NCBI GenBank assembly: GCA_039805565.1
Contig: JBDLTZ010000316.1
Location: 1-25,385 of the forward strand
Direction: 5' to 3'
Source of the DNA: CALJIC01 sp039805565
GTDB taxonomy: Bacteria; Chloroflexota; Chloroflexia; Chloroflexales; Roseiflexaceae
Length of the DNA stretch: 25,385 nt
Numbering within the stretch: position 1 is the stretch's first letter; each line of letters opens with the position of its first letter. Shown here in pieces: positions 1 through 7,804 of the stretch. Below the pieces are notes generated by a model. It ran no database searches. It saw only the letters and a program-made list of their open reading frames with translations, and was not told the origin of the DNA. The position numbers were made by a program, and so were the translations under genes.

Positions 1-283
1 GCCGCTGCCGGCGGCCGAGCACGTACGCCCAGGAGAGCGGTGTGCGTCCGCGGGGCTTGAGCTCGACCAGAGCGGCGAGAAAGCTGGCCGGGGCGAGGAT
101 CACCCCGGCCAGCACGATCCACGAGATCGGCGTGAGGCTGGCGAATGCGCCCCAGATCAGCAGTGCCACCAGCAGCAGGGTGCCGGCACGGGCGGGGAGG
201 CGGATAGCCTTCCCGGGGATGTGGCGGACGGTGACCGTCGGGCGGACGCGCAGGCCGGTGGGGACCTCGTGAATCAGACTCAC
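1..283 (-). CDS. PrgI-like small membrane protein of a T4SS-like locus (3' end outside window)
   Basis: Translating leftward from a GTG at 281-283 gives about 94 residues before the window ends, so the C-terminus is missing. A good ribosome binding site (GGAGG, 6 nt upstream) fixes the start. The protein has a short soluble N-terminus (SLIHEVPTGLRVRP...), two hydrophobic segments at about residues 36-53 and 55-72, then a basic stretch. That two-helix layout, directly after a pilin-like gene, is the pattern of PrgI-family proteins, which usually precede the VirB4 ATPase in Gram-positive and Chloroflexi conjugation loci. The PrgI assignment rests on topology and position, not a conserved motif. 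It sits 21 bases after the pilin-like gene in the same direction and is probably co-transcribed. A VirB4-type ATPase would be expected just left of the window. Confidence 0.6.
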   Translation of the reverse strand, partial: MSLIHEVPTGLRVRPTVTVRHIPGKAIRLPARAGTLLLVALLIWGAFASLTPISWIVLAGVILAPASFLAALVELKPRGRTPLSWAYVLGRRQR

Positions 284-304
284 CTGGAACCTCCTTTCTG
301 CGGC

Positions 305-544
305 TCAGGCCGCGCCGATGAAGAAGCCGATGATCTGGGCGGCGTTGAAGGCGACCACGGCGACGAGGCCGACGCCGAGGGCCTTGAACAGGGCGGCGAA
401 CCAGGAGAACCGGTCGGGGTTCTGGGTCCAGTTCTCGTAGATGCTCCAGACCAGGATGATCGCGGCGATGGTGGCCACGGCCGCCGTCGCCCAGGTCAGC
501 ACCGGGAGCAGGAGTGCGTTCAGGTCGGGTAATCCGGTCCACAT
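305..544 (-). CDS. Pilin-like (VirB2/TrbC-type) small membrane protein
   Basis: This is a 79-residue protein beginning MWTGLPDLNALL. A longer reading to 616 is open, but the start at 544 is preferred because AAGGAGG lies 13 nt upstream and the extra N-terminus is low-complexity proline. It has two strongly hydrophobic helices (about residues 9-33 and 52-77) joined by a short polar loop with YENWTQNPDRF, and no soluble domain. This matches the size and two-helix topology of VirB2/TrbC-like pilin subunits and of small T4SS membrane proteins next to PrgI. It is followed at once by the PrgI-like gene. Its natural upstream partners are probably the leftward genes at 5209-9310, now separated by the rightward NTPase gene. 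The call rests on topology and context; no processing site is identified. Confidence 0.55.
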   Translation of the reverse strand: MWTGLPDLNALLLPVLTWATAAVATIAAIILVWSIYENWTQNPDRFSWFAALFKALGVGLVAVVAFNAAQIIGFFIGAA

Positions 545-699
545 GGCGGGTGAGTAACCTCCTTGGTGCGGGTGAAGGAACGGCGGCGGACGGGGCCAGC
601 CCGGGGGATTAGGCACGCACCGTTGCGCGTTGCTCCCGGGCCGGCCTATGTGAACGAACCGGCGCGAACAGGGCCGACACAGTCGGCGTGAACTGGCGA

Positions 700-720
700 T
701 TAGTGTTGCTTGATGGGCAT
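700..720 (-). other. Candidate six-codon leader ORF (MPIKQH) under a perfect Shine-Dalgarno
   Basis: On the minus strand AAGGAGGTGAT, complementary to the 16S rRNA 3' end, is followed by ATG CCC ATC AAG CAA CAC TAA. The 2-nt gap between GGAGG and ATG is shorter than usual, so efficient initiation here is doubtful. It may be a leader peptide, a ribosome standby or pausing site, or the leftover start of a gene removed when the neighbouring NTPase gene arrived. Confidence 0.25.
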
Positions 721-877
721 CACCTCCTTCGCCGTAGTCCGGGGGTTATGCGCGGGTCCGATGGGAAGAGTTTAGGGCGAAGGAATGGGCGGAGCATCGG
801 TAGGAGATGAGGAAATGGGTTGGCTGTGTTTCAGACGATGTGCTACCATAACTGCTTGTAAGTCATACAGATGTTCG

Positions 878-887
878 TTACATGTAA
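878..887. promoter_or_regulatory. Palindrome TTACATGTAA just upstream of the NTPase start
   Basis: This perfect 10-bp palindrome ends 6 nt before the NTPase start codon at 894, where a ribosome binding site would normally be. No Shine-Dalgarno-like sequence is visible there. It could be an operator or simply AT-rich leader sequence. Confidence 0.25.
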
Positions 888-893
888 TCGACC

Positions 894-3800
894 ATGCCTG
901 AACAGATATACAACTGGAATCGCTTTTGGTACCGGTCGGACCTGCCCATTCAAACACAGGTAGGTGGCTTTCTGCACGATCCAGAAGGCCCGTACGGACA
1001 CGTCTTCAACCCAAACGCCGTACCATTTTCGGCCATTGCAGACGTACCCTGTCTTGGGCTCATCGCCGAGCCTGGCATGGGGAAGTCACGCACGCTTGAG
1101 ATGGAGCAGGCGGCCATCGACGCGGCTCTCACCACCCAAGGGGCTCGCTCGCTTTGGCTGAACTTGCGGGAGTATGGTGACGTTTCCCATCTGATACGAA
1201 ACCTCTTCGAGAGCGCGGAGTTTCGGGAGTGGGTTGCGGGTAACTACCGCCTGCACCTGTTTCTCGATAGCCTTGACGAGGCGCTCCTGCAAATCAACGT
1301 CCTCACCCCGCTGCTACTTGGTGAGCTGCGCAAGTACCCGGTTGCCCGGCTGTCGCTCCGAATTGCCTGCCGTGCGACAGACTGGCCAACTCCGCTAGAG
1401 GCAGGTCTTCGGAAGCTGTGGGGATCCGAGAACGTACAGGTGTATCGGCTGGCGCCGCTCCGATATGCCGATGTTATCGAGGCTGCCCACGTAAACGGCG
1501 TTGACCCTGATGCGTTCCTGCGGGAAGTCGAACGGATGCAGGCCGGCCCGTTGGCGGTCAAGCCTGTCACGCTCGATATGCTGCTTAGAATCTACCGGCA
1601 GAAGGGTGGCTTCCCGCGGCGGCAGGCCGATTTGTACGGAGCCGGCTGCCGCCTGTTGTGCGAAGAGGAAAACGAGTATCGTCGGCTGGCCGGCCAGGTG
1701 GGGACGCTTGACGCCGACGAGCGGATGCAGATTGCCGGTCGCATTGCGGCAGTAACGGTGTGTGCGAACAAGTTCGCCGTCTGGACAGACCTTGATCGTG
1801 GCGACTTACCCGAATCCGACATCCGGCTTGCCGATTTGCGTGTTGCGGGCGATGAGCGGACGCCAACCGATGCCCAACTTCGGGAAACGCTCGGCACCGG
1901 CCTGTTCTCGCTGCGTGGCCCCCACCGTATCGGCTGGGCGCATCAGACGTACGCAGAATTTCTTGCCGCCTGGTATCTTCAGAGCCAGGGCATGACTGTG
2001 TCGCAGTTTCTGAGCCTCCTGGTACACCCCGGCGATGGCGCTCGCAAGCTCGTACCGCAACTCCACGAGACGGCAGCCTGGATTGCCGGTATGGTGCCTG
2101 AGGTGTTTCGGGAAGTGATGCGTACCGACCCGGAGGTGCTCCTACGAAGCGATGTGGCTACAGCCGACGATGCCGATCGCGTCGCGCTGGTGACTGCTCT
2201 GCTTTCTCTGTACGAAGGAGGCGGCTCACTCGAACGGTACGGCCGACCGTTTCATAAGCTGAGCCATTCGGGGCTTGCAGATCAACTGCGGCCGTATGTG
2301 ACAGACGCCGGTCGGGTTCTTGAGGCCCGTGAGGCTGCCATAGATATGGCAGATGCCTGTGGGGTGAAAGAGTTGCTCCCGGAGATCCTCGCGCTTTCCC
2401 TCAATCCGGCGGAACACCTCGCGCTGCGCATTCGAGCGGTCATCGCTATTCAAGCTATGGGAGATGAGGACACCAAAGCACAGCTCAAGCCGCTGTTGTA
2501 TGCGGAGGTTGAGCACGATGTCGGGCTGCAAATGAAGGGGCGCGTGCTTCAGATACTCTGGCCTCGTCATCTGACTTCCCCAGAGCTATTTGCTGCGCTC
2601 ACACCGGCAAATATTCGGTTTGCTGGCCCGTACGAGACGTTTCTATCGTACGACTTTGTTTCTCATGTACAACTCGTAGAGCTACCCCTTGCCCTCGAAT
2701 GGGTTGCCAGCCTCCCGTCACGTCACGAGTTGCGGACCACCTTTGGGAAAGCGATCAACGCCGTCTTCCGCCGCTCCTGGAGCTTCCTCGACGAGGCGGG
2801 GGTGTTGCCGGCCTTTGCGCGAGCGGCCTACTCGCGGCTGAAGGAGCATGAGCCCATCGTCTCCTCCGAACACAGAGACGATACGGAGGCGGCGGAGTTT
2901 AACCGGGAACTCTTTGCGAATGAGGAGAAGCGCCGGCGCCTGGTACTGGCGATCCTCCCCCTGTTTACCACCGAGAGTGGGGATGCCGTCTGGCTTCTGT
3001 ACTCTACCCCGCTGCTCGACAATGCCGATATCCCCTGGCTGGTCGGGGAATTACTGGCGAGCGAAGATATCGAGACTCAGCGGAAACTGGCCCAGCTTAT
3101 CGACCGGCTCTATGTTTTCGCCAATACCACCCATACCGAGCTCATCTTTGGTGCTTGCCAAAGCAACTCGGTTCTGGCTGAAACATTCGCGAGGATTCTG
3201 GGAGCCGTACCCCTCGACTCGCTGCAGGCAAAGGAGCAGCGTGAGACATATTACCGGCACATTGGCTGGCAGGAGAAACGCGAGAAGCGAGAACTGCTCG
3301 ACCCACCCCCGGCGGCGCGGGTGGCTACCTGTCTTTCGTGGATAGAAAACGGGAACGCCGACGCATGGGGGCGACTAAACCAAGAAATGACGCTAGAGGC
3401 ATACAGCACGCACTACGGCGAGCTGTTGAAAACCGATGTACGTGAACTGCCGGGCTGGAAAGAGGCAGACGCACCAACGCGGATGCGCATCGTTGAAGCC
3501 GCCCGACGGCATGTTCTCGAGAGCGAGCCGGACGCCGACGAGTGGCTCGGGACAAATCGATACCCCTATTCCGTGTTCTACAGCTTCCACGCGCTGTACC
3601 TTCTGGAACACGAAGTGCCTAGCTTTGTTGCCGAACTGTCCCTTGCGCTGTGGCGGAAATGGACCCCGGTTATCTACGCGTACCGGTCGAATACGGGCCA
3701 AGAAGAACCTATAGAACACGAGATGCTCCGCCGTGCCTACCAGCACGCGCCTGACGAACTCATCAGAGTGATGCTGATGGAGATAGAGGGCGACCTGAAA

Positions 3801-5093
3801 TCCGAGAGCGGTCTCGTTCACCTCCCCGGCAGGCTGAAGTCTATCTGGGATGACCGTATTGCCCAAGCGCTGCTGACCAAAGCTCAGGAGACGGCCGTGG
3901 ACTGGCCAGCAGTAGCCAATCTCCTCGATGAACTACTCCACCAAGACTATGAGCCGGCCCGCGTTTACGCCGAGTCCCTGGTGACGACGCGGGGGGAGGA
4001 AGGCAGCCCAGGGTGGAAGCGCGCGGTAATCGCCGCACGCCATCTGATGCTCTACGCCGCCGACATCAGCTGGCCGGTCATCTGGCAAGCTTTCCAGGAG
4101 AGCGGAGCCTTTGGTCGTGAGGCCATTACCGCCTATGCCCATACCGGTGACAGGCATGGGGAGCGCCTTCAAGTTCTGTCGGAGCGAACCCTCGCCGACT
4201 TCTACATCTGGCTTGAGACCCAGTTCCCGCACGCCGAGGATCCGAAGCATCCTATAGACGGGGACAGCATGCATCAGGTTACGGCCCGCGAAAGCGTTGG
4301 GATGTGGCGCGATGGTGTGCTGCGCCAGTTGAAGCAGAAGGGCTCACCAGCGGCATGCGTTGAGATTGCCCGGATCGCGGCGACCTTTCCGCATCTGGAG
4401 TGGCTCAAGTACACTCTGCTTGAGGCGCAGCACATCACCCGTCAGGCGACTTGGACGCCGCCGACACCGTTTGAAGTACTGCTATTAAGCCAGGATAGTC
4501 GGCGCCGACTTGTCCAAAACGGCGACGAGCTGCTGGCTGTTATCCAGGAAGCACTGGGGCGTCTGGAGCGGCGGCTCCAGGGAGAGATGCCGGCTGCCAT
4601 TGACCTTTGGAACAATCCAGGCGGCGTGTATAGCCCCAAGGACGAAAACACCTTTTCCGACTACGTCAAGCGCTTCCTCGATACTGAGTTGAACGAAGCC
4701 CGAGGCGTCGTAATCAATCGTGAGGTTGTCATCCGACCTGGTACCGGTCGGGAAGACGGCGAGCGAACTGACCTTTATATTACGGCGACCCCGTTCGATC
4801 CGGCGCGGAAGGCGTACGATGTCGTCACCGTCGTAGTTGAGGTGAAGGGATGCTGGCACCGGGAAGTGCTTACGGCAATGGAAACACAGCTGGTGCAACG
4901 ATACCTCAAGGACAATGAGTGTCGGCATGGTCTCTATCTCGTGGGCTGGTTCTACTGCCCACAGTGGGAGAACCCGCCAAGGAAGTACGGCACACAGCAG
5001 AACCTCCAGAGTCTCCTAGATGCACAAGCTGCTTCAATGGCGTCACACGGTGTTACTGTTCAAGCCCGGGTTCTGAATACAGCCATCCGGTAG
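894..5093 (+). CDS. Giant STAND/NACHT-type NTPase with C-terminal PD-(D/E)xK-like nuclease, candidate defence protein
   Basis: This 1399-residue protein has a P-loop AEPGMGKS (about 58-65), a NACHT-style Walker B FLDSLDE (123-129), and a sensor-like IACRATDW (157-164). A winged-helix-type motif WAHQTYAEFLAAWYL (348-362) is typical of STAND/NACHT proteins. About 400-1250 is helical and repeat-like, probably the sensor. The C-terminus has D1293 followed by VVVEVKG, giving E1316-x-K1318, then METQLVQRYL and HGLYLVGW; this fits a PD-(D/E)xK nuclease fold. By analogy with Avs and bNACHT proteins, it probably senses a phage product, oligomerises and cleaves DNA. An in-frame TAA at 885-887 makes ATG 894 the first possible start, although no ribosome binding site precedes it. 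The gene opposes all secretion genes around it and looks AT-richer than they do, suggesting acquired cargo. Nuclease activity and target are unproven. Confidence 0.85.
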   Translation: MPEQIYNWNRFWYRSDLPIQTQVGGFLHDPEGPYGHVFNPNAVPFSAIADVPCLGLIAEPGMGKSRTLEMEQAAIDAALTTQGARSLWLNLREYGDVSHLIRNLFESAEFREWVAGNYRLHLFLDSLDEALLQINVLTPLLLGELRKYPVARLSLRIACRATDWPTPLEAGLRKLWGSENVQVYRLAPLRYADVIEAAHVNGVDPDAFLREVERMQAGPLAVKPVTLDMLLRIYRQKGGFPRRQADLYGAGCRLLCEEENEYRRLAGQVGTLDADERMQIAGRIAAVTVCANKFAVWTDLDRGDLPESDIRLADLRVAGDERTPTDAQLRETLGTGLFSLRGPHRIGWAHQTYAEFLAAWYLQSQGMTVSQFLSLLVHPGDGARKLVPQLHETAAWIAGMVPEVFREVMRTDPEVLLRSDVATADDADRVALVTALLSLYEGGGSLERYGRPFHKLSHSGLADQLRPYVTDAGRVLEAREAAIDMADACGVKELLPEILALSLNPAEHLALRIRAVIAIQAMGDEDTKAQLKPLLYAEVEHDVGLQMKGRVLQILWPRHLTSPELFAALTPANIRFAGPYETFLSYDFVSHVQLVELPLALEWVASLPSRHELRTTFGKAINAVFRRSWSFLDEAGVLPAFARAAYSRLKEHEPIVSSEHRDDTEAAEFNRELFANEEKRRRLVLAILPLFTTESGDAVWLLYSTPLLDNADIPWLVGELLASEDIETQRKLAQLIDRLYVFANTTHTELIFGACQSNSVLAETFARILGAVPLDSLQAKEQRETYYRHIGWQEKREKRELLDPPPAARVATCLSWIENGNADAWGRLNQEMTLEAYSTHYGELLKTDVRELPGWKEADAPTRMRIVEAARRHVLESEPDADEWLGTNRYPYSVFYSFHALYLLEHEVPSFVAELSLALWRKWTPVIYAYRSNTGQEEPIEHEMLRRAYQHAPDELIRVMLMEIEGDLKSESGLVHLPGRLKSIWDDRIAQALLTKAQETAVDWPAVANLLDELLHQDYEPARVYAESLVTTRGEEGSPGWKRAVIAARHLMLYAADISWPVIWQAFQESGAFGREAITAYAHTGDRHGERLQVLSERTLADFYIWLETQFPHAEDPKHPIDGDSMHQVTARESVGMWRDGVLRQLKQKGSPAACVEIARIAATFPHLEWLKYTLLEAQHITRQATWTPPTPFEVLLLSQDSRRRLVQNGDELLAVIQEALGRLERRLQGEMPAAIDLWNNPGGVYSPKDENTFSDYVKRFLDTELNEARGVVINREVVIRPGTGREDGERTDLYITATPFDPARKAYDVVTVVVEVKGCWHREVLTAMETQLVQRYLKDNECRHGLYLVGWFYCPQWENPPRKYGTQQNLQSLLDAQAASMASHGVTVQARVLNTAIR

Positions 5094-5208
5094 ATTTTGA
5101 GCACAACCATGTGGTTGGAGGGCATCGCCAAGTCATCGCGTTAGAGGTAGACGCAATGACGATATTCTCTACCGTGAAGAGCCGGGTATCCTTTGAGATG
5201 TGTTCTCA
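5094..5208. other. Convergent intergenic gap with a small inverted repeat
   Basis: This gap separates the converging NTPase gene and the leftward DUF11/M15 gene. It contains CAACCA (5104-5109) and TGGTTG (5112-5117) around a 2-nt centre. No T-tract follows, so it is not called a terminator. The gap is the right-hand junction of the putative NTPase insertion. I saw no target-site duplication. Confidence 0.3.
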
Positions 5209-6987
5209 TCACGCCCCACAGCCCGACCCCGGCAGCCAGCCGAAGAGGAAGCACCACAGCCAGGTGAGCCAGTTGAGGATCGCCGGGCCGCCCAGGGCGC
5301 CCTCAACCTCGTTGGCCCGGTCGTCGTTGCCGGGGCTCCACCACGTGCCGTCGGGGCGCTCCGGGTTCGCGGGCTCGAGCAACGTCGCCGCCGGGTGGCC
5401 CGGAGGCGGAAGCTGCACGAGCGCCTCGCTGAGCGTCGGGTCGCCAGGGCCAGTGGCGACGGGCACAGGCGTCCCGTTCTCAAGAACCAGCGTGTCCGGG
5501 TTGGCCTGGGGCAGAAACTGCGCCGGGTCGGCCCAGGTCGTCTGACAGCTGTCGGCTCCCGGCGGGAGTTGGCTCTCCGCCACACCGGGCGCCTGAAGCG
5601 GCCAGCGGCACATATCGGTCATCACACCGATGTCGAGGCCAAGGTGGAGATGGATGCCGGCCGGGCCAGGCGGGATGAGCCGCCCGGTTTGTCCCAGCCA
5701 GCCGACCGTGCCGATAAATTGGCGGAGACGGGTGCCGATCTCGTTGTTCTCGTCGGGCGGCAACACGGGCGGGCCGCAGCCACGGCTATAACTCACTCCG
5801 GGCGCGTCCTCCCAAATTGGCGGGTCGGGGATACAAGCGCCGGGTGGCAGGTCAAGATCGATGCCGTCGTCCGGCGGAAGTGTACCAGTCGAGCAACCTA
5901 CCGCCGCCCAATTGATCTCGGGGAACGCCTGAATGAGCACCGAGGTGGGCCAGACCTGGGCCATCGCACTCTGCCAGCTGATGCCGTCGGGGTGGTACTC
6001 GTAGTGCCACCACTCAAGCGTGCTGCCCTGGGGCGGTATGCGATTCCAGCCGTGGGCTTCGAAGATCGCGGTGATATCGACCGAGCCCACGAAGACGCGA
6101 AAATAGGCGCCGTCGCGCTGGAGCGTGAATGGCCCGCCCAGGTTCAGGTCAATCGCCCGCCCGGCCTTGTGCCACGAGCGGCTGGCGACACCGGGCTTAT
6201 CCGTGGTGAAGTTTGGCGCGCGCAAGACATCGGCGAGGGTCGCCAACACGTCCTGGCCGGTCCGCGCAATGATCTCCTGACGCACCTGTGAGAAGCTCGC
6301 CGCCGCGAGGGCGTTGAGCTGCGGGTTGGGCGCCTGCACACCGGGGAGACGGACGAGGGCTTGTGGCGAGCAGTTGAGGTCGCCAGGTGGTGGGCCACCT
6401 GGCAGGACGGTTGGCGCCGGAGTGCCGGGTAGGGCCGGAGTCGCCGTCGGGCCTGGCGTTCGAGTTGGCAGAGGTGTCCAGGTGGGGATCGGCGAGGCGG
6501 TCAGCGTGGGAATTGGCGTCGCCGGCGCGCCGCTGATCCGCACGCTGCGCGTCGCCGAGCTTACTGTAATCCCGTCGCTGGTCGCGCTGGCCTGGTTGGG
6601 AATGATCGTGCCACTCGGTGTGCTCGGCCGGGTGTAGACCTGGAGTGTGACACTGCCCGCCGCCACGCCCGCCGCGAGAGTGCAGACAAGGGTCTGCCCT
6701 GGCTGGCAGGTCATCCCCGGCGAGGGGCTTGCCGACACGAGCACGAGGTTTGGATCGAGCACATCGCGGAGCGTGGCCGCTGCGGTGCCTTCGTTGACCA
6801 CGGCGATGCTGTAGCTGAAGCTCTGGCCGGGCTGCGCCTCGGAAACCGACGCCGTCTTGAGGATGAGCAGCGTCGGCGGGGAGGGCTGGGCAAAGCTCGC
6901 CGGAGGCAGGATCAGCGCCAGCAGCAAGGCAACAACGAACCAGGGCAGCGCGGTGGAGACCACCGTGCGCCGTCGAAGAAAACGCAT
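5209..6987 (-). CDS. Secreted DUF11 / M15 (VanY-like) peptidase with C-terminal half of an M23 domain
   Basis: This 592-residue protein is probably a cell-wall hydrolase of the secretion apparatus. An N-terminal signal peptide (likely cut after SFA, residue 33) leads into a DUF11 surface domain (about 42-150) and a TPxPTxTP linker (about 155-200). An M15 D,D-carboxypeptidase-like domain follows, with SWHKAGRAID (H273, D280) and EWWH (E325, H328), so its zinc and catalytic residues look complete. After a Cys/Pro-rich stretch, about 418-455 resembles the end of an M23 (LytM) domain: IGTVGWLGQTG then HLHLG (446-450), without the upstream HxxxD. The C-terminus has a Trp-rich hydrophobic segment (about 570-586). 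GGAG lies 8 nt upstream of the start. It follows the M23-like gene by 17 nt. Opening the wall for the transfer channel is inferred. Confidence 0.75.
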   Translation of the reverse strand: MRFLRRRTVVSTALPWFVVALLLALILPPASFAQPSPPTLLILKTASVSEAQPGQSFSYSIAVVNEGTAAATLRDVLDPNLVLVSASPSPGMTCQPGQTLVCTLAAGVAAGSVTLQVYTRPSTPSGTIIPNQASATSDGITVSSATRSVRISGAPATPIPTLTASPIPTWTPLPTRTPGPTATPALPGTPAPTVLPGGPPPGDLNCSPQALVRLPGVQAPNPQLNALAAASFSQVRQEIIARTGQDVLATLADVLRAPNFTTDKPGVASRSWHKAGRAIDLNLGGPFTLQRDGAYFRVFVGSVDITAIFEAHGWNRIPPQGSTLEWWHYEYHPDGISWQSAMAQVWPTSVLIQAFPEINWAAVGCSTGTLPPDDGIDLDLPPGACIPDPPIWEDAPGVSYSRGCGPPVLPPDENNEIGTRLRQFIGTVGWLGQTGRLIPPGPAGIHLHLGLDIGVMTDMCRWPLQAPGVAESQLPPGADSCQTTWADPAQFLPQANPDTLVLENGTPVPVATGPGDPTLSEALVQLPPPGHPAATLLEPANPERPDGTWWSPGNDDRANEVEGALGGPAILNWLTWLWCFLFGWLPGSGCGA

Positions 6988-7004
6988 CAGGGTGCTCCAG
7001 AAGC

Positions 7005-7802
7005 TCAGGGAGAGATGGTCGGAATCGGTAGGGGTGTGGGTGTCGGGGGCGGCGGCTTCTGCGCCCGAAACATGATTGCCGCGTTGCTTGACGCCTGGCC
7101 CGGCGAGATCTGTTGGTCGAAGGTGATCTCGACCGGACCATCAGGGGTGTAGCTCGACGGCCAGCCGACACTCGCCGTACACTCCCCCGGCGTAGCGTAG
7201 AGGTAGGAGCGGGTCGCGCCGCTGCTGTCGGTTGACACCATCTCGCCAGGGCAGCTCACCGAAACTGAACCACTGTCGTCGTCCCGGTAGTTCGGGCAGT
7301 CCACGGTCTGGGTGCAGGTCTGCGTGCGCACCCAGACCTGGTAGGGCTGGAGGTGGCCATAGCGAATGAGCACCGCGCCTGACTCCTCGGGGTGCTGAAG
7401 GTTCATGTCCACCACCACGCCCGCGCCGGCGTTCTGTGGCTCGGCGGCATAGGGCTGGTCCCAGCCGACATAGGTGACCTCGACGTCGCCCATCGGCGGC
7501 ACGGCACAGCCATCGCAGAACATCGGGCCGGCGAGGTCGGCCCCGTCGTGGAGCTCCCATGCACTTGGGTTATCCGGGTTGGGCCGCCAGCCGAACGCGC
7601 TGCTGATAGTCCAACCCGTCGCCAGGTAGTTCGTCTGCCCGGCCGCGACCTGAGTGGGCGCTGCGACGGGCCAGACCACCGTGCTCTTGTTCAGCACCGC
7701 CGAGGCGACAATCACCGGCAGCAGCAGGAAGCCGATCAGGATGGGAACGATAATCTTCAGTGCCCGGATGATCAGCGGGGAAAGCGCGAGCAGGACTTGC
7801 AT
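7005..7802 (-). CDS. Membrane-anchored M23-like protein lacking the HxH half
   Basis: This is a 265-residue protein starting MQVLLALSP, with GGAGG 7 nt upstream; the start follows the previous gene's stop by 2 nt. Residues about 8-35 form a membrane anchor. Residues 60-152 match the first half of an M23/LytM domain: SSAFGWRPNP, HDGAD (H85, D89 as zinc ligands), and IRYGHL (H150). The expected continuation, G.TG...HLH, is absent. Instead there is a Cys-rich tail (CTQTVDC, SCPGEM, GECTAS) ending in PPPPTPTPLPIPT. The missing HxH piece occurs in the next gene of the operon. It is either a degenerate, non-catalytic M23 protein that binds or scaffolds, or one half of a two-chain domain. It is translationally close to the VirB6-like gene, placing it in the same envelope complex. 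Confidence 0.7.
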   Translation of the reverse strand: MQVLLALSPLIIRALKIIVPILIGFLLLPVIVASAVLNKSTVVWPVAAPTQVAAGQTNYLATGWTISSAFGWRPNPDNPSAWELHDGADLAGPMFCDGCAVPPMGDVEVTYVGWDQPYAAEPQNAGAGVVVDMNLQHPEESGAVLIRYGHLQPYQVWVRTQTCTQTVDCPNYRDDDSGSVSVSCPGEMVSTDSSGATRSYLYATPGECTASVGWPSSYTPDGPVEITFDQQISPGQASSNAAIMFRAQKPPPPTPTPLPIPTISP

Positions 7803-7804
7803 CG

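Larger units (their letters stand above)
545..893. promoter_or_regulatory. Divergent control region and structured leader of the pilin-like operon
   Basis: This 349-bp stretch lies between the leftward pilin-like gene and the rightward NTPase gene and has no convincing gene. Reading leftward there is an 11-nt perfect match to the anti-Shine-Dalgarno sequence at 719-729 (AAGGAGGTGAT). It runs into a six-codon ORF, MPIKQH (720-700), with only 2 nt between GGAGG and ATG. Downstream are a hairpin with 6-bp arms and a 3-nt loop at 673-687 (GCCGAC/GTCGGC) and a second possible stem pairing 599-605 with 635-641 (GCCCGGG/CCCGGGC). The pilin ribosome binding site follows. The part nearest the NTPase gene (about 770-893) is AT-richer. 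No clear -35/-10 pair was found for either direction. Confidence 0.4.

Noticed and set aside
717..730. Match to the 3' end of 16S rRNA (ATCACCTCCTT)
   Set aside because: No other rRNA sequence surrounds it; it reads better as a minus-strand Shine-Dalgarno.
5200..6291. Long rightward open frame of 363 codons
   Set aside because: It is antisense to the DUF11/M15 gene, is Arg/Gly/Ala-rich with no domain, and arises from GC-rich codon bias on the other strand.
6197..7171. 324-codon leftward frame overlapping the peptidase genes
   Set aside because: It is a shifted-frame reading of the true genes, His/Arg/Gly-rich and without a recognisable fold.
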